Positions 26,474 through 39,745 of a DNA stretch of 64,000 bases are shown one piece after another. A model generated the notes under the pieces. That model was not told the DNA's origin. It saw nothing but the letters and a program-made list of their open reading frames with translations, and made no database searches. The stretch lies in assembly GCA_026874595.1 (NCBI GenBank), contig CM049318.1, positions 1,437,241 to 1,501,240 of the forward strand, written 5' to 3'. Source of the stretch: Sipunculus nudus. Taxonomy: Eukaryota > Annelida > Sipuncula > Golfingiida > Sipunculidae. Positions within the stretch are counted from its first letter, which is position 1; each line of letters opens with the position of its first letter. A program made the position numbers and the translations under genes.

Positions 26474-27024
26474 GTAAGTCAATGTTAAGTTTATTCATTT
26501 AATTATCACATGTCATTTCTAGGAAAATAAAATGCAGTTCCGGTGTATATTCGTTCACGTTCACATGTCAACAGAAAAAATACGGCGTCTTTCCTATTTC
26601 AATTATCAAATACGTTAAAGTGACACGTTAATATATAAATAGAGGTAATTTTCGTGATTTGAAATTATTCAAATTCATTTTACACTCTACAATAGGGGAA
26701 CAATTGTCTTAACACGTAATTTACAATTGACTGAGGATTAATTTGACAATATATGTTACCCATGTGTTTTTATCAACGATTTTTGTGTTTAACAGAATCG
26801 TGTTGGCATTAACAATAGTCTTTGGCGTTTCCATTGAGTGGAATCGTAGCTCCTATTGTAGTAACTTACCGTTTAACCAGACCGCTTTGGTTTTGTTTAA
26901 CAACACCTTGGGATTACGCAGCAGGCTGATTCAAATATCTTTATGTAACCTTAATTAACAAAGGCATAGTTGTAACCTGTGGAGTATCGTACTTTCTTCA
27001 TTTATGAGTTTAACAGATACAGAG
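26474..27024. other. Intergenic or intronic sequence
   Basis: AT-rich, with a 71-codon plus-strand ORF (26743-26958) whose product is hydrophobic but unrecognised. Confidence 0.4.
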
Positions 27025-29340
27025 ATGTCTGCCTGTCATTATATAACAGAAATAGGGGATGTCTGTCAGTCATTATATAACGGATACATGGGATGTTAGC
27101 CTGTCATTACATTACGTATATAGGGAATGTCTGCCTGTCATTGTATAACGGTTATAGGGGGTTGTCTGCCTGTCATTATATAACAGACACAGGGGATGTC
27201 TGCCTATCATTATATAACGGATATAGAGGATGTCTGCCTGTCATTATATAACAGATACAGGGGATGTCTGCCTGTCATTATATAACAGATACAGGGGATG
27301 TCTGCCTGTCATTATATAACAGATACAGGGGATGTCTGCCTGTCATTATATAACAGATACAGGGGATGTCTGCCTGTCATTATATAACAGATACAGGGGA
27401 TGTCTGCCTGTCATTATATAACAGATACAGGGGATGTCTGCCTGTCATTATATAACAGATACAGGGGATGTCTGCCTGTCATTATATAACGGATACAAGG
27501 GATGTCTACCTGTCATTATATAACAGATACAGGGGATGTCTGCCTGTCATTATATAACGGATACAGGGGATGTCTGCCTGTCATTATATTACTGATACAG
27601 GGGATGTCTGCCTGTCATTATAAAACAGATACAGAGGATGTCTGCCTGTCATTATATTACTGATACAAAGGATGTCTGCCTGTCATTATATAACGGATAC
27701 AGGGGATGTCTGCCTGTCATTATATAAGGGATACAGGGGATGTCTGCCTGTCATTATATAACGGATACAGGGGATGTCTGCCTGTCATTATATTACTGAT
27801 ACAAGGGATCACTGCCTGTCATTATATAACGGATACAGGGGATGTCTGCCTGTCATTATATTACTGATACAAGGGATCTCTGCCTGTCATTATATAACAG
27901 ATACAGGGGACGTCTGCCTGTCATTATATAACAGATACAGGGGATTTCTGCCTGTCATTATATAACAGATACAGGGGATGTCTGCCTGTCATTATATAAC
28001 GGATAGAGGAGATGTCTGCCTGTCACCATATAACGGATATAGAGGATGTCTGCCTGTCATTATATAACAGATACAGGAGATGTCTGCCTGTCATTATATA
28101 ACGGATATAGAGGATGTCTGCCTGTCATTATATAACGGATACAGGGGATATCTGCCTGTCATCATATAACGGATATAGAGGATGTCTGCCTGTCATTATA
28201 TAACAGATACAGGGGATGTCTGCCTGTCATTATATAACATTTACATAGGATGTCTGCCTGTCCTCGTACAACAAATACATGGGATGTCTGCCTGTCATTA
28301 TATTACAGATAAATGGGGTGTCTGCCTGTCATTATATAACAGAAATAGGTTATGTCTGTCAGTCATTATATAACGGATACATGGGATGTTAGCCTGTCAT
28401 TACATTACGTATATAGGGGATGTCTGCCTGTCATTGTATAACGGGTATAAGGGGTTGTCTGCCTGTCATTATATAACAGATACAGGGGATGTCTGCCTAT
28501 CATTATATAACGGATATAGAGGATGTCTGCCTGTCATTATATAACAGATACAGGGGATGTCTGCCTGTCATTATATAACAGATACAGGGGATGTCTGCCT
28601 GTCATTATATAACAGATACAGGGGATGTCTGCCTGTCATTATATAACAGATACAGGGGATGTCTGCCTGTCATTATATAACATATACAGGGGATGTCTGC
28701 CTGTCATTATATAACAGATACAGGGGATGTCTGCCTGTCATTATATAACAGATACAGGGGATGTCTGCCTGTCATTATATAACGGATACAAGGGATGTCT
28801 GCCTGTCATTATATAACAGATACAGGGGATGTCTGCCTGTCATTATATAACGGATACAGGGGATGTCTGCCTGTCATTATATTACTGATACAGGGGATGT
28901 CTGCCTGTCATTATATAACAGATACAGGGGATGTCTGCCTGTCATTATAATACTGATACAAAGGATGTCTGCCTGTCATAATATAACGGATACAGGGGAT
29001 GTCTGCCTGTCATTATATAAGGGATACAGGGGATGTCTGCCTGTCATTATATAACGGATACAGGGGATGTCTGCCTGTCATTATATTACTGATACAAGGG
29101 ATCTCTGCCTGTCATTATATAACAGATACAGGGGACGTCTGCCTGTCATTATATAACAGATACAGGGGATTTCTGCCTGTCATTATATAACAGATACAGG
29201 GGATGTCTGCCTGTCATTATATAACGGATAGAGGAGATGTCTGCCTGTCACCATATAACGGATATAGAGGATGTCTGCCTGTCATTATATAACGGATACA
29301 GGGGATATCTGCCTGTCATCATATAACGGATATATAACGG
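27025..29340. repeat. 34-bp minisatellite array, about 68 copies
   Basis: Unit contains CATTATATAACAGATACAGG and GGATGTCTGCCTGT. Variants include CGGATACAG, CAGAAATAGG and CATTATATTACTGATAC. The array is a higher-order duplication: variant units at 27051-27110 recur at 28344-28403 (offset 1293), and a GGGGACGTCTGCC variant near 27905 recurs near 29130 (offset 1225). The 68-bp difference equals two units. ORFs of 63 codons appear several times because 34 bp rotates through the three frames without a stop; they are not genes. Confidence 0.96.
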
Positions 29341-32220
29341 ATTTTAGACAGAGGCCTGGTGTGTAACCGCTCATATCAATTGAAGTAATTCATATTTCAT
29401 AAAATCTAGAAATACGTGGAGCAAAAATAAAGTAAAATACACATTGCTACAGAACTAATATAGCGATGCTTACAGTACTTATTTTTGCAGTGTTTTAACA
29501 TGGTGGATTCTTTGAATAGGTTTTCCAGTATCAAATTGAGAAACCTCGACTGAAAAGCCCTTTACTCTTTCGATTTGCCTCTTACAAGTGGCCATAAACG
29601 ATATACTGATCTTGCGGCAGCTTAATCTGGAAACATGGACGAGTCTTACAACCTAAGGATCACGATGTTAACACTGAATTAGACGGGCTGGATGTCTATT
29701 GAACTATTCTATGATTTATATGACTAAGGCAAACTCAAAAAATGCAGGGTCATACAAAGTGACAACCAGAATCAGGTGAACTAATTAAACTGATCGTCTT
29801 ACTACTGTGGATAGAATCTAAGTCTTGTCACATATCAAATTATCCCCTTCTGCATGACATGGCAATATATGGTGTTATGATGTAAATCATGTTATTTTGG
29901 CGAAAATCAAATTCCACCAAACAATTATGGTCCGACCTTTTGCGGGCGTGTAATTTTCGCAAATCACCTAGTTTTTAAAAGATAAAATAGAAATCTTAAA
30001 ATAATTATTGCATCAAAGAGAGCCAACATGAATTTTCAAGCTTGTAATGAATATAGTAATATGATTAAATCTCCATGGTTATAGTACATGCGTTGTACTA
30101 ACCTATTCCTTTACAAGATAACATGAGTACATCTTAAAACAAAATCTTCAGGTCTGCAGGCACTGATGTAGCTCTTTATGTTAATAAACCGATTGGACCA
30201 AAATGTCTCCAAAATTCCATCCTAAGCAAAAAAGTTGTGTCTTTATAGCCTTGTGGTATCTAATATGTTTTGTGTTATATTTCCTCTAAGCTTGGTAGCA
30301 AAAATGGTTATGGAGAGCTTACTGACATTTTATTGGTAAATGAGAGAAAAAGACAGTTGGGTAAGTAGATGATTTCATAGTATTGGTCATGGGTCGCTTG
30401 GCTTGTCACTCTGTGTTCGTCTCGGCATGGCGGGTCTTGATGAGATCACTACTGAAGCAATGTAGCTATGAATGGTTCACAAAGATGACAGAGAAACTTA
30501 TCTTTTGCTTATTGTTTTTATTATCCAGGTAAAAAAAGTTGTATGTCTACAGGACATGATGTTTCCCTTTGAAGTGTGTTAGCTTCAGTCATTTTTCACT
30601 TGGTCATGACGACACCCACTAAGCTGACCACGTTGACAATTGACTGAGGGAACGTGACGGCATGGGTGGTTATATTCGAGCGAGATACGTGCTCGTTACT
30701 CTCGTTTCAGTGTATATTTATTTTCCTCAGCACCAATTAAGGAAAACGTTTTATATAATAGAACAAGACAGGGTATCAAATCGCTTAATTTAAGGATTAT
30801 TAAACAGGGTTAGTAAATTTAAAAATAGTAACAGTATAATTGAAAACACCTTTGAAACGTTGATGCCATTGAATAAAATCTTTTTCATGACAGGACTGTT
30901 TAGAAGTATTATTTATTATACACACCATCTATGATGAAAGATAGTAAATCACATGTCTGTAGCAATTAAACACTCAGATTATAAACTATTTAAAATATGG
31001 TTCACTTTAAAATAAACAATTTTATCATCTTGTGCAGGATTTCTGAAGCTAGGAATTCTAGAAACTTAGAAATGTAGAATATCTCAGGCGCTCTGACCAG
31101 CGTCAGTATTATTCTGATTAAAAGGTATGAGGTTGGTATGGTGAAGCCTCTGATTTCAAAGCACAGGGACATCAGACCTGACCCGTTAGAACAGTAATCG
31201 CAGAGTCCCGTTGGAGTTATACAATACCACGGGACGTTTTGAAATGTGTACTTAAACAACTAAATTCTCTGACTGGTAGATTCTGAAACATGAACAAGAT
31301 CCATCCACCATGTTGCCTTTTTGAAGCACGACTAATCCGAAACGAAGGTTTAACGGTTCAGATGCTCACCGCCCAATGCCTTACTCAACGTCCGTCTAAA
31401 ATATAGATAAATATCACGTTTCTAGAGTATGTCAGATTATATGTATCCCATTAATGTTATTTTTTTCTCTCGAAATCTCTGTTTCATGATATTCCTTAAA
31501 ATAAGTTCAAAGTCTGTCTGTGCAATAGTATAATCATTCTCGTAATTCATTCCAATTACGTCTGTGATCACTTGTTCTATTGATGATTTTATTTTTTATT
31601 TGTCAACATTATGTAACGGAGTTCATGTATGGTAAATCACAGAAGACGTGTAGTTCGAAAACGCAGATGAGATAGCGATTCGTAGACACAAGCAAACCAA
31701 AATGTTCAGACCTAAAAGTTTTCATGTTGTGCTTACGGCATAAAACACTCGTCTTGTGCAGCGATGTCCTCACAAGGAGACATCTTGTTCTCGTAAAGCT
31801 ACCCTCACCAGGAGAACATCTTGTTCCCATAACGCTATCGGGTCGCTTACCCCAACGACAAATGACTGGTAATGAAAGGTGACATTCCCAAGGAAAATTG
31901 ACATGCCTGTCTTACAGAAAACACTGCCATCCTAACGGTGATACAGCGAAAAAATATTGTTTTTAAACTCCGCACAAAACAAACATCACATCACTCCTTC
32001 TACAGTGTAAATAAATTAACGGTTTGAAACTGTATCAATGTAAACTGAGCTTTCACATGAAAAAAAAATCGAGAGTAAAACCAGAGAGATTTTAATCTTT
32101 CTCGATAGGTTGATGCAAACGCTTTCACTGCCAACGTTGAATCATTGTATTTCTGTGGGCACCATGTTGACAGAAAGCCACATTCAATAGACAAATGAGT
32201 ATAGACCTGCGGCAGAGAGA
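29341..32220. other. AT-rich intergenic sequence, no gene recognised
   Basis: Only small ORFs. A diverged ~40-bp duplication (AGGAGACATCTTGTTCTC at about 31776 and AGGAGAACATCTTGTTCCC at about 31810) is the only structure I see. Confidence 0.5.
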
Positions 32221-33514
32221 GGTTTCATGGGGTCAAACCCCAAAAAAACACAACCTATTTTTTATTAGTAATGAACTCGTATACTTCCAGACAAAATAGG
32301 TCATGGTCTCAAGAAACTGTTTTGTCCTACATTTACAGCCATGTTTCCATGGTAACCATTGTAATTTACAAGGTCATAATAATTTTTAAATAAAAGCCAT
32401 AACTCTGTTGTTTTTACACATAGAAAAATGAAACAAGCACCAAAATGCCGGAAATAACATGGGGATTATTATATTGTACATTCTGTATTCCTTATTTGAT
32501 TAATTTATGGTAATATATGTAAATATATATAAATTTTTAATTTTAAAAGTGCATATTTGGCCATCTCAAATAAAAATGTTATAAAAATGTTATTCCTTCT
32601 TTGCTGAAATTTTCCCTTTGGGACAAGGAACATAAAATTCTTCATAATTTATAACTTTGGTTCAGTTATATGGCCTGTATATGCCCGCAAATGTTTATGC
32701 AAAGAAAGTAACCATAATATCAAATTTGTACTTTTATAGCCATCACTGGAACTGTTCTTGTATTTAATAAATAATCTGCAACTGTATCTGTTACGGATGA
32801 GTGCATAAATAATATTAATCGGGAGAGCTATTTTATGCGTAAATAATTTGCAGTATATTGGATAGATAATTTTATTTATATTCTGAAGCTTATGGGGACA
32901 TGAAGTTTTTAAGAAGATGGCGATTACTGGGAGTAACGTGTGTAAAACCATGTCGTTCATCACTGTTGTCGGATTCCTAATCCAACCTATCATTTGCACA
33001 CTCATGTCCATTCTCAGGAATTTTCATATAGATTTTTGCAAACATACTTTTTTCACAACTTCGCATCCCAATGTTACTATAAATAAAAATCGATGTTTGC
33101 ACTTTTTCTTCTCCCCATCTTGGAAAAAAGGTTACTAGTATATATCACTCAAAAACCGACATTTTGGACAGGGTAAGGCAAGTACAATTTCATAAGCCGT
33201 AATAGAAAAATTTTCTTGATTGATTCTAAGGTAATTATTCCTGAAGAATCAAATTCTGCAATCAAAATTGTTGTACTTAATAAATTAGATAATTTGCAAA
33301 AATTTGCATAAATTTGCATATTTGAATGAATTGTTGGAATTCATTATACAATAAATATAGATGTATTGATTATTTGGCTTTTATGGAAAAAATAAAGTGT
33401 TTCAGGTACAAACATCCAAATATGATAAGATATAACGTATGTATGCATGGAGAAAATCATTTTTAAATAATAAAATGCAGATAAATTATGCAAATTGGAA
33501 AAATAATTGAGATT

Positions 33515-33935
33515 TAAGGTAGTGGTCTTTTCATGAGAACATCATAAGGTAAATAGTTGCTTAATAATTCATTTATTAGCGGTAATACGTCTTATTGATT
33601 GTAAAAATGTGATAATCGTTTATAATTTTAAAGCTTACATACATATTTGTGTCACTTTTTAACTTAGTTTCGTATATATGAACACTTGCATGCATGTTAC
33701 AAATGGGAATAGTGAGAGTGACTGTAAATTGTATGTAATGTAGAAACATATATTGAATGGATTAAGTATTTGCTTACTTAGGTAATTGGTCTTTCCCTCT
33801 AGTTGTTCAGTGAATAAACAATTAGCTAATTTGCATATGTATCGAGCAAATGAGATTAAAGTTAGTGGTCTTTTCAAAAGAACATCATAACTTAAACAGT
33901 TGCTAATTATTTCACCTTGACGGCTATTTCAATAT
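33515..33935. repeat. 343-bp-offset direct repeat within the left inverted arm
   Basis: AGTGGTCTTTTCATGAGAAC at 33521 and AGTGGTCTTTTCAAAAGAAC at 33864 begin two similar blocks that both continue into ACATCATAA and AGTTGCT. The right arm has only one such block, which explains why the left arm is longer there. Confidence 0.75.
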
Positions 33936-34434
33936 TTGTTCATTATTTCACTTGTAAGCCATAATATGTGTTGTGGTTCATTTTTAAAAACTAATCTACA
34001 TATGTCTGCTATTTATTAACTAGTTTGCATTTATAAATATATGTACCAAATTTGGATTGGGACACCGATTGGAAAATTAAAAGAAATGATGGTATTTGAG
34101 AGCGTTTATTCAGTGTGATTAAATGGTTTGTCTGCTACCAATTAAGTTGTCTAGTTAATAAATAATTTACTAATTTGCACATGCAGCTAGGGAAAATTAT
34201 GATCAGTTGTGGGGTGTTTAGTGCAATATAATAAATCCATTCGTCATTGATGCCAAGATGTGATAGGCCAAGAATTAACATGTATTTTATAAATAAATCA
34301 ACTTGATACACCAAATTAGGGTAATAAGGGTAGACGACAAGCGACTACGTGTATCCGCCAAAATCAGAATGGGTGAAGTGAGGCATGGATTGAGTGGCAA
34401 GGGGAAATAGAGTGAGGTGTGTTGCATACTAGCA

Positions 34435-35010
34435 TGGAAGTCTGCTACTTAAACATGGTTGTAGGTGGCGCCACCTGTTATTTGAAAGAGAACGCTATCC
34501 AAGATGTATACGTATGCTAAATTTCAGTTGGATAAGACATACAACTGCTGAGATATGAGTGGCTTTGACCCTTGGCAGATGAACAGATGGACCCCATGCA
34601 AAATGGTTGTTAGTTGGGCCACCAGTTTTGCGTACGATGTATACTCATGCAAAATTTTAGGCCTATATGTCAAACCAGTTCTGAGATATATGCATGGGTG
34701 TCTGCAGCGTAAATATAAATGTAGGTTGCGCCACCTGCCATAACATCAAAAAGCTATCCAGGATCTATATGCATGCAAAATTTCAGAAGGATAAGTCCAA
34801 CCACTACAGAGATATGACTGATTTTAACCCAAGGCTGACAAACGGATGGACGCTGTGCAAAACTGGTAGCAGGTAGCGCCACTAGAAAAAATTATCCAAG
34901 AGCTACACTGGTGCAAAATTTCAGCCCGATCGGTCAAACGAGTCCGAAGATATGTGGGTTTATGTGTGAAAGCAGACGCACAGATGGACGCACTGCAGAA
35001 AGGAAAGGTC
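34435..35010 (+). repeat. ~145-bp diverged tandem repeat, 4 units
   Basis: Four units share, in order, a GTAGGTGGCGCCACCTG-like start, CTATCCAAGATGTAT, ATGCAAAATTTCAG, a GTCAAAC-like stretch, GAGATATG and CAGATGGACGC. Starts are near 34458, 34607, 34723 and 34867. The GGCGCCACC palindrome-like start and the AAAATTTCAG core are best conserved. Confidence 0.75.
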
Positions 35011-36519
35011 AGAGGTCGACGCAGAATATTTTGGCACCGTATTAACATGTCACCCGATAATAGGGTCAAATTTCGGAAAATTGGTCAAGTGGTCTCAGAG
35101 TTCTATTCCAGAAACGAACGCAGAGGCGGATCCCGGTCAAAACTTTGTTTTTGCGGATACAATAAAATATGGAGAAGAGAATGCAAACTTTATGCATGTG
35201 ATGTTTGGCTGAAAGTGAATTAATATGATATTCTTTCCAGTTGTAATATTTGCATGATTGCGATTGGACATATTTACATGGCTTAATTTGCAAAAAAATG
35301 AGCTGCTTGTTCCGTATCCAGATAATAAGCCAATGTGGTAAAAGAAGATAACAATGTGAACCATCTTAACAAGAACAGTAATAGCTGTAACGGTTGCTGC
35401 ATATGGGTCACTCTATTAGCATACAATTAACAAAAAAAAAAAAGAAGAAAAATACGATGTTTGAGTTAACGTCATTGACAAGGGTGATAAGTGATTAATG
35501 AAATTAACGTGTTATTAATTACCGACACTTGATGATACATGTATATAAAAATATAAGGGTGTCAGTGTTTTAGGATAAAAGACTAGTACATGCTTCTATT
35601 AGAGTCTATTAATTTTGACAGGCCAGTATATATACCCTGAAATTACACTTATTATACTTACGTGTAACAGAAATATAAACTTCCAGTTTACAGTTTGCTG
35701 TACACATTGTAACAAATACATTTGATGTATACCCTACATGTCATTCTTGGATCACAACATACTGTACACGCGAGTGCATATTTTTTACGTGATTTAAAAG
35801 TCCAGGGCCGCTTGCATTTATTATTTACTAACCCTCCCCTTTGGAGAGTTTTATATTAAAGGGGTCTAGCCCCTTGCGACGAAAATAAAATATTACATAT
35901 CATTTATGTTGATCAACATAATAAAAAATTTATTATAATGTGATTTAGCCTATATTATCATACTAGTAATGCATGTACACGTGATTGCAAATGTGATCAC
36001 ATTTTGTATCAGTCTGTATCAAATAAAATATACATATGATGAAGCTTATTGTGTAAATATTACTTTTGGATAAATAGGTTTACTTAATAATTAATAGAAC
36101 ACTGCAAACTTTGACAAAATGGACATGTACCTGAACATTAAATAATACTCCAGAACAGTTCAGTTTCTACAGGTAAACCCAGGCTGTTAAAAAATCATAA
36201 ACTATAGCACATTTAATATCAGGCACTAAGATAAGGATTTGAAATAGAGTATAAAGGTCAGGGTAAGGAAACAAGAAACAAGTCGTCTGAGGACAACAAA
36301 GCTCATTGGTACGGGGCATTAAGAAAATCCTTGACCTTTAATCCCAAAATTATATGTGGGATTCCTAACCCCCGTATACATATATATGGGTTGGGATCTG
36401 TACAAACCTGTACAAATGTTTTCTAATTACTGAAATTAGAATATGATAAAAAAAATTTTAATGGTGGTGCTAGGTATTGTCATTGTACATCAGTGTATTA
36501 AGTTTAACGTTCAAGCTAA
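35011..36519. other. AT-rich sequence inside the second inverted-repeat element
   Basis: No gene recognised. ORFs at 34954-35364 on both strands are short and without motifs. Confidence 0.5.
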
Positions 36520-38112
36520 CAGACACTGAAGCGCTTCGATGGCTCCAAGTTGTAAGTAGACAATAATGTCTCCCTCCTCGTAACTTAACTCAATAGGAGC
36601 TAACGGAGCTACACGTTGACAAGTTAGATATCGAGGATGCCTAGGCAGCGTTAAGAGATGTAGTCCAATCCAACTGACTTGATGTCCTTAGGCCAACAAC
36701 TATGAGGCGCCAGGACTGGTTTGATGAGAACGATAACAAGATACAAGGGCTCCTCACAGAAAACACGGGCTTCACCTTATGTACCAACAGGATCCCACCT
36801 CAGTCTCAAAGAAAGCGGCCTTCACAAACATCCGCCGCTTGGTCAAGACTAATCTACGCAGCATGCAATATACCTGGCTAAGAGAAAAAAAAAACACTAG
36901 AGATCCAGAGATACGCGGATACGCATGACTCTAAAAGATTCTATGTTGATGCTCTCAAAGCTTTCGACTTCCAGGTAAGCAACGGCGTAAAACAATCCTG
37001 CGTTCTAGTTCCAACACTGTTCAGTATGATGTTTGCTGCATTTCTAATGGACTCTTTTCACAAGGACGATCCTGGAGTCGGTGTTAGATACTGCACAGAT
37101 GGGAAGCTCCTAAATCACAGAAGACTATATGCTGTCACGAAAGTCAGGACAACCATTATCCGTGACCTGCTCTTTACTGACGACTGCGCCCAGAATGCAT
37201 CTTCAGAATCAGACATGCAGCAAAAAAGGACCAGTTTTCCCGTGCATCCGACAACTTTGGGCTTACCATCAACATAAAGAAGACAGAAGTGATGCACCAA
37301 TTAGGACCAGGAAAGCAATATGATGAACCCTCCTTCAGGATGCATTGAACAAATCTGAAGGTGGTGGAAAAAAATCACATATCGGGGGAGCACATTGTCA
37401 AACAGCGAACATAGATGATGAGTTCAACAGCAGAGTAGCTAAAGCCAGCATTGCTTATGGTAGACTGCGCCACAACGTCTGGGAGCGTAGAACATTCATC
37501 TTGAAACGAAGATCCAGGCCTACAAGGCAGTAGTCATCACTGCCCTGCTGTATGGCTGCGAGACATGGACTGTCTATGCAAGGCAATGCCAAACAACCGA
37601 CCATTTTTACCTGACCTGCCTTCGTCGACTGATGAATATTAGATAGCAAGACAAAGTTCGAGAAACTGAAGTCCTTACATGTGCCGACCTCCCATTAATC
37701 TGTACCATCTTGCATCTAACCCAGGTCCGATGGGCAGGTCACGTTTGCCGCATGCCATGCAGATACAAGACTCCCAACACAACTTTTGTATGGAGAACAA
37801 GTGTCTGGTAAAAGGTCCATAAGAGGTCAGCGGAGGCGCTACAAGGAGCGTCTGAAAGCATCCCTGAAAAAAAAACTATCCAATAATACAGATACATTGG
37901 AAAGTCTAGCGCAGGACCGAACAGCATGGCGTGCAGCTTCACACATAGGTGCAGCAGACGATGAGATAGCACGACTAGCGGAGTCCAGGAGAAAACGTGA
38001 GGTCCGCAGGGCGAGGATGGCAACTACCTCAACAGCAACCACTGATCATAAGTGCCCAACATGTGGGAGGTTCTTCCGTGCCCGGATCGGCCTAACAAGT
38101 CATCTCCGGTGA
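36520..38112 (+). pseudogene. Internally deleted LINE (non-LTR retrotransposon) endonuclease-reverse transcriptase remnant
   Basis: Several reading frames together match one LINE polyprotein type. In order: an endonuclease-RT linker region with QDWFDEND (about 36710), a GYADTHDSKRFY-like stretch (36914-36945), then NGVKQSCVLVPTLFSMMF (36982-37034), DLLFTDDCA with the FxDD catalytic box (FTDD at 37173-37184), TANIDDEFNSRVAKAS (about 37399-37450), a CETWTVYARQ stretch (about 37558), RWAGHVCRMP (about 37728) and a C-terminal zinc-finger-like CPTCGRFFRARIGLTSHLR ending at 38110. Sequence directly joins the pre-RT linker (ALKA) to the NGVKQ motif, so the N-terminal RT palm, including the first catalytic aspartate, is deleted. 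Frame changes occur near 37220-37330 and 37530-37780. It is inactive. I am not sure of the clade. Confidence 0.85.
37786..38112 (+). pseudogene. Best-preserved segment: LINE C-terminal domain with CCHC/C2H2-like finger
   Basis: A 108-codon open stretch reading LYGEQVSGKRSIRGQRRRYK at its start, then DTLESLAQDRTAWR and finally CPTCGRFFRARIGLTSHLR. This is the typical end of the same LINE polyprotein: a basic region, a conserved AWR motif and a Cys-X2-Cys finger whose last His lies just after an in-frame stop (TGA then CAC). It is part of the element at 36520-38112, not a separate gene. Confidence 0.8.
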
Positions 38113-38439
38113 CACAAAGTTAGATCAACTACAAAACCTTGATAATCATAGTAATCTTCGCATAGCGATGGACGAACATCAGCTAATGATATATTCAGTG
38201 ATTTACTGGATGGTAAGACCAATGAAAATGCGGCACCTTGACACCTTGGCATAGATAACCAATGGATGAGATATAATATAATACTTATTATAACCTCCAC
38301 GAAACTCATGATTCGACCCGTGGCTCATTACATATGCAAATGAGTTCTATACTTATTACATAATAATTGATTTTTATTCTTTTGAAGAGAAGACCTATCA
38401 GTTATTATTAGTTATTAGTTATTATTCAACTACAGGGGA
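38113..38439. other. Sequence between the LINE and the right inverted arm
   Basis: Possibly LINE 3' UTR. No poly(A) tail or microsatellite tail is seen. Confidence 0.4.
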
Positions 38440-39745
38440 GACCAATTACCAAAGTAAGTAGACAAACCATTTAATCACACTTAATAACAGTATATGCTTC
38501 TAAATTACATTTAATTAAAACAAAATTAAATCAGCATCGCTATTCCCATTGGAAATATCATGCAAATGTAATTGTGTATACTAAATAAAAAGACGCAAAT
38601 ATGTAAATTAGCCTCTAAATTCAAAACGAAAACATTACCGTTAATAAATAAATTATTAAGCAACTGTTTCCGTCATGATGTTCTAATGACAAGACCCTAC
38701 TGTAATCTCAATAATTTGTCTAACTTGCATAATTTATATACATTTTATTAATCAAAATATAAAGATTTATTTAGACATACGTTATATATTATCAAATCTG
38801 AATATTTTTACCCGAAATACTTTTTTTTTCTTTCTATAAAAAGCAAAATAATCAATAGATTTTGTATTGTATAATTAATTCCACTAATTCATTCAAATAT
38901 GCAAATTATCTAATAAGATATGAAGAGTACAACATTTTTATAACAGAAATTGATTCTACAGGAAAAATTACCCTAGAATCATCCAAGAACAGTTTTCGGT
39001 TGAGGATTATAAAATTGTTCTTGCTTTAAACTTGTCTAAATATGACTGTTTTGAATGATATATAACCCTGGTTTTAATATGGCCTTCACTTATCCAAGAT
39101 GGCGGAAGAAAATTGCAAACATAGATTTTTAGTTATATTATGGTCCAAAGGTATGAAAATAAGTATGTTTGCAAAAATCTACATGAAAATTCCACAGGAA
39201 TCAACATTTAGACATAATTGTATACCCTACAGAGCATGCACAGAAATCAGTGCACTTAAGTTTTGTTTGTATGCACTGAAATTTCTATTCCCACAGTCTT
39301 AGCCTAATTTGCATAAATCTACTTCTGGCTGTTTTATAACAATACACTCCATTAACCACGGCATATTTGGTATCAATTTATTCCTGGGTAGCTGGTCTTT
39401 TCATCTGAACAAATTTTGTGGCTCCTTTTAATACATTTGCAAAACTAGAGAAAATATAATAACGTATATAGCCAATTTTAAAAATAAAATTAGCATTTAA
39501 TTTACATTTTCAGTATGCAGATATCACATTTTAAAAAATATTTTCTGTTTTCCAAATCTGTAAATGAAATGCATTTTTTCTTTGAAATTTGCAAGTGCCT
39601 GTTGTTAATATTAATTAAGATATTAACAAAAAAGTGAAATTGATGACTTCACCTAAAATTAAGAGGTTGCAATGGAAACGGGTCTATAAATATGCCAAAG
39701 AACAATTTTCAGAAGCCACGACCTATTTTTTAAGAATGAGGAGTT

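Larger units (their letters stand above)
32225..39745. mobile_element. 7.5-kb inverted-repeat structure, second foldback-like element
   Basis: A left arm (about 32225-34150) and right arm (about 38440-39745) match as diverged reverse complements in consistent order. Anchors are AAAATAGGTCATGGTCTC near 32293 against GCCACGACCTATTTTT near 39715, GATTTTTGCAAACATACTT near 33031 against AAGTATGTTTGCAAAAATC near 39162, CATCTTGG against CCAAGATG, and GACAAACCATTTAATCACAC near 38461 against GTGTGATTAAATGGTTTGTC near 34113. The enclosed 4.3 kb contains a ~145-bp repeat cluster and a broken LINE. No transposase is visible. Confidence 0.65.

Noticed and set aside
27774-29190. Repeated 63-codon ORFs in the 34-bp array
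   Set aside because: They arise because the unit happens to have no stop in one rotation of frames. The same ORF recurs with the repeat.
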